Shown: positions 55,918 through 64,000 of the stretch, piece by piece
Numbering within the stretch: the stretch's first letter is position 1
Layout of the letters: every line of letters begins with the position of its first letter
From: Alphaproteobacteria bacterium
Lineage (GTDB): Bacteria; Pseudomonadota; Alphaproteobacteria; Micropepsales; Micropepsaceae
Direction of reading: 5' to 3'
DNA length: 64,000 nucleotides
Assembly: GCA_017983635.1 (NCBI GenBank)
Contig: JAGOBA010000005.1
Span: 124,001 to 188,000, forward strand
Made by a program: the position numbers and the translations under genes
The notes under the pieces: generated by a model
The model's input: the letters and a program-made list of their open reading frames with translations, nothing else
What the model was told of the DNA's origin: nothing
The model's database searches: none

Positions 55918-56583
55918 ATGCCCCCACGCCCCTCCCCTCACCGCCCGCTCGCCGCCCGCCCCTCCGACAAATCCGCCCGAAAGGCGCGCGGCCGTCCGGC
56001 CCGGTCGAAGGCGCAGATCGACGATACGCGCGCGGCGATCGCCCAAAGCGCCATGAAGCTCTTCCGCGAAGAAGGCTACGAGGCCGTGTCGATGCGCAGG
56101 CTCGCGCAGGAGGCGGGGTGCACGGTGATGACGCTCTACAAGTACTTCGACGGCAAGATCGACGTGCTGCGTTATCTCTGGGGGCAGGTGTTCGGCGAGA
56201 TGTTCGACGCGCTTGACCTCCTTGCCGCGCGCGAGCGCAACGCGGAGCGGCGTCTCGACGCGATCGCGCTCGGCTATGTCGAATTCTGGTTGGCGCGGCG
56301 CGACCGCTATTTCATGGTCTTCATGTCGAGCGGCGTCACGCAATCGGACGTCAGCGTGTTCGTCGCCGACGACCCGGTTCTGCCGCGGTTCGCCCTCTTG
56401 CGCGACAGTCTAGCGACGGCGCTCGGCGCGCGCGCGGGCGGCGCGGAGATCACACTGAAGCTCGACCTGCTGCTGTGCGCGCTGAACGGCATCGCGCACA
56501 ATCTGATCACGATCAGCGCCTATCCGTGGTCCGCGCCGAAGAAGCTTGTCCGCGCGGCGGTCGGCGCGATCCTCAAAGCGTAG
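55918..56583 (+). CDS. TetR family transcriptional regulator
   Basis: 221 residues with a basic Pro/Arg-rich N-terminal extension, then the TetR helix-turn-helix: IAQSAMKLFREEGYEAVSMR and AGCTVMTLYKYFDGKIDVL. The C-terminal ligand domain ends LVRAAVGAILKA. GAGGAACG precedes the ATG. It likely represses the divergent membrane gene through the palindrome between them. Confidence 0.9.
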   Translation: MPPRPSPHRPLAARPSDKSARKARGRPARSKAQIDDTRAAIAQSAMKLFREEGYEAVSMRRLAQEAGCTVMTLYKYFDGKIDVLRYLWGQVFGEMFDALDLLAARERNAERRLDAIALGYVEFWLARRDRYFMVFMSSGVTQSDVSVFVADDPVLPRFALLRDSLATALGARAGGAEITLKLDLLLCALNGIAHNLITISAYPWSAPKKLVRAAVGAILKA

Positions 56584-56673
56584 CCCCTAGCACGCCATCT
56601 GCAAGCGCCGGTAGCTCACGGCCTCGACGGACCGTCATCCGCAGATGAGCTGGGTGACAGCACGCCTGCCGGA

Positions 56674-57081
56674 TCAACCGTCAATGCCGGGCCGGCCTTC
56701 CGGTGAAAGTACCGCTGAGTCGAAGATGATATGCTCCTCGACCGCCATACCATCGACGATCCGAAAGCGATCGACCCCTAAGAACTTACGCTGTTTCCCA
56801 TGGATGACGCTGGATGTCTCCCACGCGATGTAGAGCATGTCGCCGTTGCCCGCGCAGTCGAGCGGTGTGACCGTCATGCCGGGGAACGTGGCGAGCATCC
56901 CGTCCATGTAGCCGATGTATTCGGCCCCCGTTATCGACGGTTGACCGGTGAAGTGGATCTTGGCGTCGGCGCGGATGATCTCTGCCACGCGCTGACCGGA
57001 GGGAGCATTCCAGAAGGATTTGAAGCGCTCGTAGAAGTCCCGGTGCTCGGGGGTGAGGGACGTCTTGGCTCCGTTCGGCAT
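56674..57081 (-). CDS. SnoaL/NTF2-like protein
   Basis: 135 residues with the NTF2 fold: HRDFYERFKSFWNAPSG helix, IHFTGQPSITGAEYIGYMDG and a final strand region FRIVDGMAVEEHIIFD. AGGAGCG precedes the ATG. The function is unknown; it is divergent from a MarR gene, with two palindromes in between, so it is the likely regulated target. Confidence 0.8.
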   Translation of the reverse strand: MPNGAKTSLTPEHRDFYERFKSFWNAPSGQRVAEIIRADAKIHFTGQPSITGAEYIGYMDGMLATFPGMTVTPLDCAGNGDMLYIAWETSSVIHGKQRKFLGVDRFRIVDGMAVEEHIIFDSAVLSPEGRPGIDG

Positions 57082-57118
57082 CGTGCGCTCCTGCTGTTCT
57101 CAGTTCCGTTGCTTGCAT

Positions 57119-57169
57119 TATGTGCGCTACGCACATACTGTCAAGTTGAAAAACGTGCACGCCGCACGT
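57119..57169. promoter_or_regulatory. tandem palindromes for the MarR regulator
   Basis: Two dyads share a GTGC core: TATGTGCG-CTA-CGCACATA (57119-57137) and ACGTGC-N5-GCACGT (57153-57169). The second ends 13 bases before the MarR ATG, and the first lies 37 bases upstream of the NTF2-like ATG. Binding would control both divergent genes. Confidence 0.7.
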
Positions 57170-57182
57170 ATCCTGTCGCGAG

Positions 57183-57695
57183 ATGACAAACCGTACGGCC
57201 AATCTGCTCGGCGTTGTGGGGCTTGCCGTCGCCGATCGGATCGAGGCGGCGGCGCGCGACATCCTCAGCCATGCCGGTGAAACGCCCGCGGCGCTCGTCG
57301 TCATCGGTTACGGCACGGGCCCGTCTAACGATCAAATGCGCCGCGTTCTGGGCCTGTCCCACCCGGGAACAGTGCGCCTCATCGACCGGCTCGTCGCCGA
57401 CGGACTCGTTGAGCGTCGCGACGCGCGCGACAAGCGGGCGATCGCGCTCTACCTCACCAAGCGCGGCAAGGCGCTCCGCGAAGAACTCCTCAAGGAACGC
57501 CTGGTCAGCATCCGCCAGCTCTTGACGCCGCTGACAAGCGCCGAGCAAGAGACATTCGCCGCCCTCCTGCACAAAATGCTGTCTTCGATGGACACGACAG
57601 ACATGGAACGCTGCACGCTCTGCCGCATGTGCGATAACCGCGTCTGCACCAACTGCCCCATTCCGGCCAACTTCACGGCGACACCCAGCGTATAG
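57183..57695 (+). CDS. MarR family regulator with C-terminal cysteine cluster
   Basis: 170 residues. The winged helix includes SNDQMRRVLGLSHPGTVRLIDRL and the wing VERRDARDKRAIALYLT. The C-terminus carries five cysteines (Cys144, 147, 150, 155 and 158) in CTLCRMCDNRVCTNCP, which could bind a metal or respond to oxidants. It is followed after 4 bases by a thioesterase gene, probably co-transcribed. Confidence 0.87.
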   Translation: MTNRTANLLGVVGLAVADRIEAAARDILSHAGETPAALVVIGYGTGPSNDQMRRVLGLSHPGTVRLIDRLVADGLVERRDARDKRAIALYLTKRGKALREELLKERLVSIRQLLTPLTSAEQETFAALLHKMLSSMDTTDMERCTLCRMCDNRVCTNCPIPANFTATPSV

Positions 57696-57699
57696 AACC

Positions 57700-58086
57700 A
57701 TGCGTCAATTCGAGCAAAGCTTCACCGCCCAGAGCGCCGACATCGACGAACTGGGCCACGTCAACAACGCGGTCTGGGTGCGTTGGGTCCAAGACCTTGC
57801 CACCGCGCATTGGGCGGCGGCCGCGGCGCCAGCGCAAATCGCCGCCTATATCTGGGTCGTCGTCCGCCACGAGATCGACTACCTCGGTAATTTGCAAGAA
57901 GGCGAAAGCACAACCGGCCGCACCTGGGTCGCAAATGAAGCCGTCGGCGCAAAGTTCGACCGCTACGCCGAGTTCTCGAAAGCCGGCCGCACCATCGTCC
58001 GCGCCCAAACAACCTGGGCCATCCTCGACCGTGCAAGCACAAGACCCATCGGTGTTCCGAAGGACGTGGTCGAACGGTTCGCTTAA
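57700..58086 (+). CDS. acyl-CoA thioesterase, 4HBT hotdog family
   Basis: 128-residue hotdog-fold thioesterase. The active-site region IDELGHVNNAVWVRWVQD matches the 4-hydroxybenzoyl-CoA/YbgC type, with the catalytic Asp replaced by or equivalent to the acidic residues before GHVNN. It is the second gene of the marR operon. Its substrate is unknown; it converges on the PA2928-like gene with a 6-base gap. Confidence 0.85.
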   Translation: MRQFEQSFTAQSADIDELGHVNNAVWVRWVQDLATAHWAAAAAPAQIAAYIWVVVRHEIDYLGNLQEGESTTGRTWVANEAVGAKFDRYAEFSKAGRTIVRAQTTWAILDRASTRPIGVPKDVVERFA

Positions 58087-58092
58087 ACGACC

Positions 58093-59607
58093 CTACCGCC
58101 ACAACGACTGGCTGGTCATCTTTCCTGTACCGGCATCCACCAGCACCACCAGCGGCTCGCTCACCTTGTCCGGAATCGGCGGTCGCGTACCCACAAAAGC
58201 GAGCACGTCCTGCCCCGGCAGAATCTGCTTCAGTTGGAACCGGTCGAGCCCGGTGTCGGTGCTCCAGAGCAGATTGCCCTGAAAATCCACGCGCGACACC
58301 ACCAACGTACCGGCGAACCCCGCCGGCGACGTATGAACCATCAAGGCACTATCCGGACTCGCAAGTTTCAACGGCGCCGACTTGTCGTCCATCCGCAAGA
58401 ACGCCGCCTCCAGGAATTCGGCATCGCCAATCGTCGCGATCGCGCGGATACGGAATCGCGCGTCGGCGGTTGCGGTCTCAAGCGTTGCCTTGCTCAAGCG
58501 GCGCGACACCTTCACGTCATCAGCGCTCTCCACCGGCCTGATCCATTTGCCGGGCTTGAACGCGCTTGAAAGCTCAGCCGGTGAATGCAGCCCGAGCCAA
58601 GCGCCAGGCGCGATGACGATACCCGCCGCCAGATGGTCCGCCGGTTCGCGCCGTTCGAACCGTGCGTTGGAGGGCTTTGGTGCGACGCCGATCGCGGTCA
58701 ATGTATCGGGATCGATGTCCACCGCGGCACTGCGATCGATGCGCATAACATGAAGCTTGCCCTCGATCAGGTCCATGCCGCGCGAATCTTCCCACCAACG
58801 CGCATCGAGGCCAGGGTTCGCCGCGCGAAGATCGTTCGTCGTGACGAGCGTGAAGTCGCTCAAACGCAGGCCGTAGAGACCCGCCGCGTCGAACCACAGC
58901 GTGCGTCCGTCGCTGCCCATAGTGCGTGCCAGACTGTAGGCGCCGGGCGAAAGCCCACGCGCGAACGGAACCAGCTGCGGCGTCGAACCATCGAGCGGCG
59001 TCACAAGAATGCTAAGGCTGGCGGTCCGATTGCCACCTCGCCCACTGATGTCCAACGGATAGGGGTCGGTCGTCTCGATCAGCGTGGCGACGCCGCCCGG
59101 CCGCGCCGGATCGCCGGAGTCGAAGCGCACGCTCTCGCGCAGCGGAACGCCGGTAACGGCCGTGACGGTCACAGCTCTCTGACCCAACCAAAACAGACCG
59201 CCGCCGATCAACGCAACGACGAGCACGCCAAGCGCAAACGTCTCTCGAACGTCACGGTATCTATGAACAAAGGCCGCAGCCTTGGCCTGACCTGACCGAG
59301 CGGCAGCCTTCGCCGGCGCCACGCCATCGCGCGGCTGCCGAAGCCGGATGTCGCCTCTTTGCGCGTCAATCTCCGCGGTGCAAGTGGGCGCACGCTGACG
59401 GATCACCTCATCGGCCACAAAGCGCAAAATGCTCGCGCGCTGGCCAACCGCCCAATCATGTGAGCGCTGCCAGTCCTCGAGCGAACCCATGCTCACGATC
59501 GTGACGACATCGCCGCCGCCGAACGCCCAATAGCCGTTGATCTTGCGAAACCCATCGCTGTACGCGACACGCCCCTCCCGGCCTTCCTCGATCGTGACGC
59601 TTTCCAA
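58093..59607 (-). CDS. PA2928 family membrane-anchored protein
   Basis: 504 residues with one membrane helix (FALGVLVVALIGGGLFWLG, near residue 123) and a large C-terminal beta-rich domain. The closing GNLLWSTDTGLDRFQLKQIL and FVGTRPPIPDK segments resemble the uncharacterised PA2928 family. The topology suggests a cytoplasmic N-terminal part and a periplasmic propeller-like domain. No catalytic motif seen. Confidence 0.65.
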   Translation of the reverse strand: MESVTIEEGREGRVAYSDGFRKINGYWAFGGGDVVTIVSMGSLEDWQRSHDWAVGQRASILRFVADEVIRQRAPTCTAEIDAQRGDIRLRQPRDGVAPAKAAARSGQAKAAAFVHRYRDVRETFALGVLVVALIGGGLFWLGQRAVTVTAVTGVPLRESVRFDSGDPARPGGVATLIETTDPYPLDISGRGGNRTASLSILVTPLDGSTPQLVPFARGLSPGAYSLARTMGSDGRTLWFDAAGLYGLRLSDFTLVTTNDLRAANPGLDARWWEDSRGMDLIEGKLHVMRIDRSAAVDIDPDTLTAIGVAPKPSNARFERREPADHLAAGIVIAPGAWLGLHSPAELSSAFKPGKWIRPVESADDVKVSRRLSKATLETATADARFRIRAIATIGDAEFLEAAFLRMDDKSAPLKLASPDSALMVHTSPAGFAGTLVVSRVDFQGNLLWSTDTGLDRFQLKQILPGQDVLAFVGTRPPIPDKVSEPLVVLVDAGTGKMTSQSLWR

Positions 59608-59684
59608 TTGAATCCCCCGCTAGCCGGCGCGCTCGTCCCTATCACGGCCGTCACGAAGTAACCAAGGCGCACCGTTGATGTCCG

Positions 59685-59925
59685 TCAAATCATCGACGGG
59701 GCTTTCTTCAGTCGTACGGGGAGCGCTTTGAGACCGAATAGGGGGCGCACTATCGACCACGGCTTGATCAACACTTCGTAGACTGCGAGCGAGCCCAGCA
59801 ACGCCGCGCCGATCAGCAACGCCGCTTCGCTTGCGAGCGGCAAGCTCAGGGGAAAAAGCCACCACGCCGTGACGGGCGCTGACTGGTTCCTGAGCGAGGT
59901 GCGCTTGGCCGCCGGGTAAGAGAGA
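59685..59925 (-). pseudogene. 3' remnant of an acyltransferase-3 gene
   Basis: One minus-strand frame gives APVTAWWLFPLSLPLAS, then LLIGAALLGSLAVYEVLIKP and WSIVRPLFGLKAL before a stop: the last membrane helices and tail of an acyltransferase-3-type protein. No start or upstream domain remains. It fills most of the roughly 380-base gap between the PA2928-like gene and the ParDE pair; the rest shows nothing. Confidence 0.5.
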
Positions 59926-59987
59926 CGCGATCACTTTACAGCAGCGCGCGCCGGTGCTACCTAGTAGTACTGATCGAGTGCACCTCC

Positions 59988-60257
59988 GTGACCGCCAAAA
60001 CCTCTATTTCCCTTACCGACGCGCAGGAAGCCTACGCGCGCGAACTCGTCGCGCGCGGCCGTTACCCAAGTCTCAGCGCCGTCCTGCAGCATGGGCTTGA
60101 ACTGCTGCGTGCCGAGAAGGAGGCGGAGGATGCCGAGATTGCGGCCCTGCGGGCCCTGCTACAGGATCGACGGCGCGGCCCATTCATTGGCGTCAACGAG
60201 GGACGCAAGCGCACCGAACGCATGATCGCAGCCAGAAAGAAGGGCGATGCGGTATGA
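59988..60257 (+). CDS. parD: ParD-type antitoxin
   Basis: 89 residues, ribbon-helix-helix N-terminus (TSISLTDAQEAYARELVARG) followed by YPSLSAVLQHGLELL and a disordered C-terminal tail that would bind the toxin. The start is a GTG. It overlaps the toxin gene by 11 bases. The short CTAC/GTAG dyad just upstream may be its operator. Confidence 0.9.
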   Translation: MTAKTSISLTDAQEAYARELVARGRYPSLSAVLQHGLELLRAEKEAEDAEIAALRALLQDRRRGPFIGVNEGRKRTERMIAARKKGDAV

Positions 60258-60594
60258 CGTTAAACGGTCTACCGACACCGACCGTGATATCGCCGCGATT
60301 TTTGACTTCCTGACAAAGAGCTATCTGGAATTCGGCAACGACCGCCGGACCGCCCTCGAAGCTGCCGCCGCGCGCGTGAGGGAGATCGAAACCGCGATGC
60401 TGTCGTTGGGCAAAGCACCGCACCAAGGAACGCTGCGGCCAGAGCTGCTACCTGGCTTGCGCTCGGTGACAAAAGAACGCGCGATCTTCTACTTCGATGT
60501 CGACGACGACCGGAAGCTGGTGCGCGTTCTCGCGATATTCTTCGGCGGACAGGATCACCAGCGGCTGATGCTCAGGCGCCTGCTCGGCGCTTGA
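60247..60594 (+). CDS. parE: ParE/RelE-type toxin
   Basis: 115 residues of the ParE fold: VKRSTDTDRDIAAIFDFLTK helix, PELLPGLRSV and a C-terminal FYFDVDDDRKLVRVLAIFFGG strand region. It overlaps parD by 11 bases, the usual arrangement. ParE toxins poison DNA gyrase; RelE relatives cleave mRNA. Confidence 0.9.
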   Translation: MRYDVKRSTDTDRDIAAIFDFLTKSYLEFGNDRRTALEAAAARVREIETAMLSLGKAPHQGTLRPELLPGLRSVTKERAIFYFDVDDDRKLVRVLAIFFGGQDHQRLMLRRLLGA

Positions 60595-60625
60595 AGCCTG
60601 CTCGCTGATGGTGACTACCCCCGCG

Positions 60626-61162
60626 TCAGTCTTGCCCCACGCACCCGTCGTCGATTCTGCAAATACCGGCTTCCGTCGCCGGCACAACGTTACCGTGCGC
60701 CGCCGCAAGGCGGCCCAGGAACAGTCCGAACGCAAGATCGTCCTCCGCCCCGAACGAGTGGCGCGCGATGCGGCCCTCGCGGTCAATGACGATCGTGGTG
60801 GGTGTGCCGCGCATACCGTAGGCCGCCATCGTTTTCGGGATCGGATGTCCCTCGCCCGGTTGATCGACGCCCACCGGAAACGTGATCTGATACTCGTGGA
60901 GAAACGCCTCGAGCGACACCGGCGTCATCGCCGCGTGATGCTCGAACACCGTGTGAAGGCCGAGCACAACAATATCACTGCCCTTCGCGATCTCGTGCAG
61001 TTTGCGCGCCTGCGGGATCGAATGCGCCACGCATCCCGGGCACAACATCTGGAAGGCATGAACCACGACGATCTTGCCGCGCAACCCACCCAAGGTGATC
61101 GGCGCGCGCGCATTAAACCAGCGCGATACCTGAAGCTCAGGTGCGAGAGAACGATCGGTCAT
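60626..61162 (-). CDS. redoxin/TlpA-like peroxiredoxin-family protein
   Basis: 178 residues of thioredoxin fold. The active site is MLCPGC (Cys41, Cys44) near the N-terminus, followed by GTPTTIVIDREG, the cis-Pro loop. No signal peptide, so cytoplasmic. GGAGCGCC precedes the ATG; a longer frame adds 9 residues. It converges on parE. Confidence 0.83.
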   Translation of the reverse strand: MTDRSLAPELQVSRWFNARAPITLGGLRGKIVVVHAFQMLCPGCVAHSIPQARKLHEIAKGSDIVVLGLHTVFEHHAAMTPVSLEAFLHEYQITFPVGVDQPGEGHPIPKTMAAYGMRGTPTTIVIDREGRIARHSFGAEDDLAFGLFLGRLAAAHGNVVPATEAGICRIDDGCVGQD

Positions 61163-61234
61163 AAGGCGCTCCGCAGGAAGCCGCTTCAATTGCAGGCCGG
61201 AGAGCCGCCGTCAACGAGCCCCCAGACCAAGGAC

Positions 61235-61957
61235 TTACTGCTGCGGCTGCTCGACCTGGCACATCGTCCCCTGCCCGTAGGGGGCTGAGGCGTCGCAGTT
61301 GCTGATGATGCAGTATTCCATCGGCACGCTGCTCTCGTTGCGCACGAAGACGCGGTAGCTGGCTTGGCCGCCGTCTTCTTCGCTGAAGCGGTTCGGCATT
61401 TCGCAGTAGGTCTCAAACCGCCCCTCACGAAAGCGCAGCGACGTCTGCGAACACACTGCATCGTTGCGCAGCGGGTTGACGTAGCGCGCGACGGTGACCG
61501 TCACTTCCTGCCACACCGTCTCGGGCTGTGTCTGGCTGGCGTCGTAGGAGCTATTGTAGTTCGACGATTGGCCGCCGGAATAATCGTAGCCGAACTGCGG
61601 CTGGGCCCGCACCATCACATAGCCAGGGCCTTTCACCGTCGGCGACGGGGTCGACACGCCGGGATAGCTACCACCGCCCGTCGGGCTCGAGTAGCCGCCG
61701 CTGCCCGCGTTCGGATCGGCTGCCGTCGCTACATAGGCGATCAGGAACTCGTCCTCGGCGCCCGCATCAAGCTGTCGCGCGCGTTGTCCGCTGGAGAAGA
61801 ACTGCTTGTCGCATTCCGCGCGCACCTGCGGCATCGACACGACGCAGTTCGTGCATTGCCCGCTCTTTGGGAAGAACAGCCAAATGATTCCCATCGACAC
61901 GATGATCGCGACAAGCACGACGATCAGGTATTCGATCAAACGTCTCGCCCAGCCCAT
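61235..61957 (-). CDS. hypothetical membrane-anchored cysteine-rich protein
   Basis: 240 residues: one N-terminal membrane helix (LIEYLIVVLVAIIVSMGIIW), a CTNC pair, a Gly/Ser/Pro-rich linker of about 70 residues (GSGGYSSPTGGGSYPG) and a C-terminal part with several cysteines (EYCIISNCDAS). The main domain should be extracytoplasmic. No family recognised. It follows the small membrane protein gene by 27 bases. Confidence 0.72.
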   Translation of the reverse strand: MGWARRLIEYLIVVLVAIIVSMGIIWLFFPKSGQCTNCVVSMPQVRAECDKQFFSSGQRARQLDAGAEDEFLIAYVATAADPNAGSGGYSSPTGGGSYPGVSTPSPTVKGPGYVMVRAQPQFGYDYSGGQSSNYNSSYDASQTQPETVWQEVTVTVARYVNPLRNDAVCSQTSLRFREGRFETYCEMPNRFSEEDGGQASYRVFVRNESSVPMEYCIISNCDASAPYGQGTMCQVEQPQQ

Positions 61958-61984
61958 GCCGCCCTCAACTCTTCCAACCCAAGA

Positions 61985-62278
61985 TCATGACCGGGATTTC
62001 GGCGGCACGGCACCACGCGGCGCCACGTCGAACGTCCTCGGCCCCGTTTCGTCCTTCGCCGGTTCCGCAGGCGCGGGCGCTGGCGCTGTTGCCGAAGGCT
62101 GCGCCGGCGAACTGGGCCAGCGAATCTTCGGCTTCTCCACGAAGAGATTGATCGCCGCAACGATGACGAGCGCGACCGCCGCGCCGATCAACAGCACGAT
62201 CCACGTGCGGCTGTCCCCACGTTTGAAGCCGTCGTTCACCGATACCGGCGTCGTGAACAGCTTGTGATCCTGCGTCAT
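61985..62278 (-). CDS. hypothetical small membrane protein
   Basis: 97 residues: a polar N-terminus, one membrane helix (WIVLLIGAAVALVIVAAINLF) and a Pro/Ala-rich tail (PSATAPAPAPAEPAK). The tail composition suggests an envelope-spanning linker. It lies 21 bases after the beta-helix gene and is probably co-transcribed with it. Confidence 0.7.
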   Translation of the reverse strand: MTQDHKLFTTPVSVNDGFKRGDSRTWIVLLIGAAVALVIVAAINLFVEKPKIRWPSSPAQPSATAPAPAPAEPAKDETGPRTFDVAPRGAVPPKSRS

Positions 62279-62299
62279 GGCTCCACTCGAACGGCATCG

Positions 62300-63595
62300 C
62301 TAGTCGTCACACCGCGTGCCGCTCATCCGGAAAGCCCCGTTCCCGAAGTCGCGGTCTGCGCGCGAAGTGCAGTCGCCGCCGTAGCAAACGCACCGCCCAT
62401 CGTCGCACTGTATATCATTGAACGAGGCTTGGCCCGACGCCCCTGCGGCAAGATCGATTCCCGTCCTCTTGCTATGCGTAATGCGGTTTTCCCGCAAATC
62501 CACTGCCGCCCCGGCCCCGACAACGATGCCGCGGCCGGGATGAGCGATGTTAACGCCCTTGGCCGATCCGCGCGCACCCGGCGCAAAAACAAGCCCGTCG
62601 ACATAGCCGGCAATCACACCGCCTTCGATCGAGAAACTGACGCCGGGCAAGCTTGGCAGCGACGGCAAGTCGTCGCCCGGCGCACTGCCGCCGACCACAA
62701 TGCCCGCCTGCCCCGCCCCAATCTGATAGATCTCCGCCGCTTCGCCGCGCAACACCTGCACCCGATTGAAAACGACAGGATAACGTCCGGTCATCCCCAC
62801 GCGCACGCCGACAAGGCCACCCTTGATCAGCGTGTTCTGAATATTCGCGCCATCGACGCCCAGCGCCACGACTTGCGGCGCCCGAGCGCCGCTCGCAAAT
62901 CCGCCGCCGGTCAGCGACACCATGGTACCCCGCACCGCATTGAGGGCCGGACCGCGGGCACGGATCGTCGATTCCGTCGACGAGAATGACCCGCCGTTCA
63001 GCCGCACCGCGTCACCATCGCTGCGCGATGCCAGATTGACGCGATTGAAATCGAGCCGCCCGTTCTGCACCACAAAGCAGCCGTCGATATCGATATTGTC
63101 GAAGCCGACGACCGAACTGCCGTAGCCCGGCGCGATCGTGGCGCAAGCCCCGCCGCGCAGCTCCGCCCGCCCGCCATACTCTTCCGCCGATTCGATCACG
63201 ACACCTTCGTCGATCGAAAGCCCGGAGATGTCGCAAGCCGCATGCGGCAGAACGCGAATGCGCCCGCCATGGCGCAGCCGGTCAAGCGCCTCGCCGATCG
63301 ACGACGATGTATAGGGCCGCGGCTCGCCGCAACTCACATATTCCACACGACCCGATCCCGGACCATCGGGGCCTGGCCCAGGCCCGCCCGGCGGCCAAGG
63401 CCGTGGTCGCGTGTAAGCCTTTTTCTTCGGCTTGCAGCACAGCTGAATGTTCGGAAAGGAATACGGATCGCGCGGATCGGACTGCGCTTCCGCTTGCGCA
63501 CCGCTATAGGCGGCCGCGGGCGCAGTGCCCCATCCGGCGATCAACAAACTCGCCGCCGCCAAAGTCACAAGACGTGTCAACAGCTTCTGCCGCAT
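62300..63595 (-). CDS. secreted right-handed beta-helix repeat protein
   Basis: 431 residues. A signal peptide (LVTLAAASLLIAGWGTAPAAA) is followed by a short Pro/Gly-rich spacer (RPWPPGGPGPGPDGPG) and then beta-helix coils marked by regular G-x-x-I/V-x-N/D patterns such as GFDNIDIDGCFVVQNGRLDF and GIVVGAGAAVDLRENRITHS. Such helices bind or cleave polysaccharides. I chose the ATG at the signal peptide; a GTG overlapping the Sel1 gene stop would add 15 residues. Confidence 0.78.
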   Translation of the reverse strand: MRQKLLTRLVTLAAASLLIAGWGTAPAAAYSGAQAEAQSDPRDPYSFPNIQLCCKPKKKAYTRPRPWPPGGPGPGPDGPGSGRVEYVSCGEPRPYTSSSIGEALDRLRHGGRIRVLPHAACDISGLSIDEGVVIESAEEYGGRAELRGGACATIAPGYGSSVVGFDNIDIDGCFVVQNGRLDFNRVNLASRSDGDAVRLNGGSFSSTESTIRARGPALNAVRGTMVSLTGGGFASGARAPQVVALGVDGANIQNTLIKGGLVGVRVGMTGRYPVVFNRVQVLRGEAAEIYQIGAGQAGIVVGGSAPGDDLPSLPSLPGVSFSIEGGVIAGYVDGLVFAPGARGSAKGVNIAHPGRGIVVGAGAAVDLRENRITHSKRTGIDLAAGASGQASFNDIQCDDGRCVCYGGDCTSRADRDFGNGAFRMSGTRCDD

Positions 63596-63636
63596 CTCTG
63601 TCACCCTGTCCCCAAGCCACCAACCGGCATAAGCCG

Positions 63637-64000
63637 TCACTGCGTTTCCTCAGCCTGCTCCTGCGCGGCGCGCTCGCGCTCGCGACGGCAGCGTTTCGTC
63701 TTGCATTCGCCCGGCGATGACTGCACGGGCGCCGATTCGAGAACGCGCAGGAACTCCGCGCGCGTCGGCGCAAAGCCCGCCGCCGCCGAACCCTGGCGAT
63801 ACCGCACCGCGCGATCTTCCGACTTCTCAAGCCCGTCCGCGCCTTGCGTATAGAGTTCCGACAAAGCGTACATCGCCTCGCCGTCGCCCTGCTCCGCCGC
63901 CGCAAGCAACCACTTCTCTGCGCGCACATAGTCGGTGACCACGCCCACGCCCTTGACATACATAATGCCCAGGCAGCGCTGCGCCCGCGCGTACCCGCGC
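63637..64000 (-). CDS. Sel1-repeat protein, 5' end beyond the window
   Basis: The C-terminal 121 residues are visible; the frame is open to the window edge. It includes Sel1 repeat pieces GYARAQRCLGIMYVKGVGV and AEKWLLAAAEQGDGEAMYAL, then a charged Arg/Glu-rich tail. Sel1 repeats act as protein-binding scaffolds. It is the first gene, as seen here, of the minus-strand envelope cluster. Confidence 0.8.
   Translation of the reverse strand, partial: RGYARAQRCLGIMYVKGVGVVTDYVRAEKWLLAAAEQGDGEAMYALSELYTQGADGLEKSEDRAVRYRQGSAAAGFAPTRAEFLRVLESAPVQSSPGECKTKRCRRERERAAQEQAEETQ

Noticed and set aside
59620..59934. A 104-codon minus-strand frame before parD
   Set aside because: A neighbouring frame of the same DNA reads as the tail of a membrane acyltransferase, so this frame is a by-product of a decayed gene.
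1..64000. CRISPR arrays, prophage or insertion sequences
   Set aside because: No regularly spaced direct repeats, no transposase, integrase or phage structural genes were found on either strand.

Overview
The window is a high-GC, gene-dense chromosome segment from an alphaproteobacterium. Several neighbourhoods are diagnostic of the class: pyrF-trpF-trpB-trpA-accD-folC, addA-addB-murU-amgK-tsaE, a DivL-type histidine kinase with Tyr in place of the phosphoacceptor His, chvI-chvG-hprK-EIIA-HPr, and pckA divergent from chvI. GTTC-N7-GTTC (LexA type) and TTAA-N7-TTAA (CtrA type) sites fit the same class. The order cannot be fixed from sequence reading alone. No integrase, prophage or CRISPR array was seen.

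Layout. 0-6.6 kb: a translationally coupled pyrimidine/tryptophan/fatty-acid/folate operon, ending in an APH-fold kinase gene. 6.8-16.4 kb (minus): two thioredoxins, AddAB, MurU- and AmgK-like cell-wall-recycling enzymes and TsaE. 16.5-19.2 kb: an apparent insertion carrying ferredoxin reductase, ferredoxin, a DUF433/DUF5615 toxin-antitoxin pair and a GFA protein; it separates tsaE from the divL-like gene. 19.4-27.3 kb: divL, a membrane nuclease-fold protein, a MOSC protein, ahcY, a lipoprotein and a cold-shock gene.

27.6-34.2 kb is the most striking region. A CtrA-type box precedes an overlapping operon of single receiver, YaiO-like outer-membrane barrel, HEAT-repeat membrane protein and processive GT2 synthase. 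A convergent overlapping operon encodes a membrane histidine kinase, a receiver and an HPt protein, and has a second CtrA-like box at its start. It looks like a self-contained, cell-cycle-linked polysaccharide export locus with its own phosphorelay.

34.3-42.6 kb: TraB/GumN protein, HPr, EIIA, HprK, ChvG, ChvI, a MATE exporter, PckA and a small P-loop kinase. 42.6-46.8 kb: a small accessory island with a PD-(D/E)XK nuclease-like protein and a DUF2971 protein, lying between a relic of an acyltransferase gene and an intact relative of it. 47-51.5 kb: a HigBA-like toxin-antitoxin pair, polA with a degenerate proofreading site, a CHCC zinc-finger protein and tRNA-Arg(CCG). 51.7-64 kb: accessory genes with several local regulators (LysR, TetR, MarR) next to visible palindromic operators, decayed genes, a ParDE pair, a redoxin, and a set of envelope/secreted proteins ending in a Sel1-repeat gene cut by the window edge.
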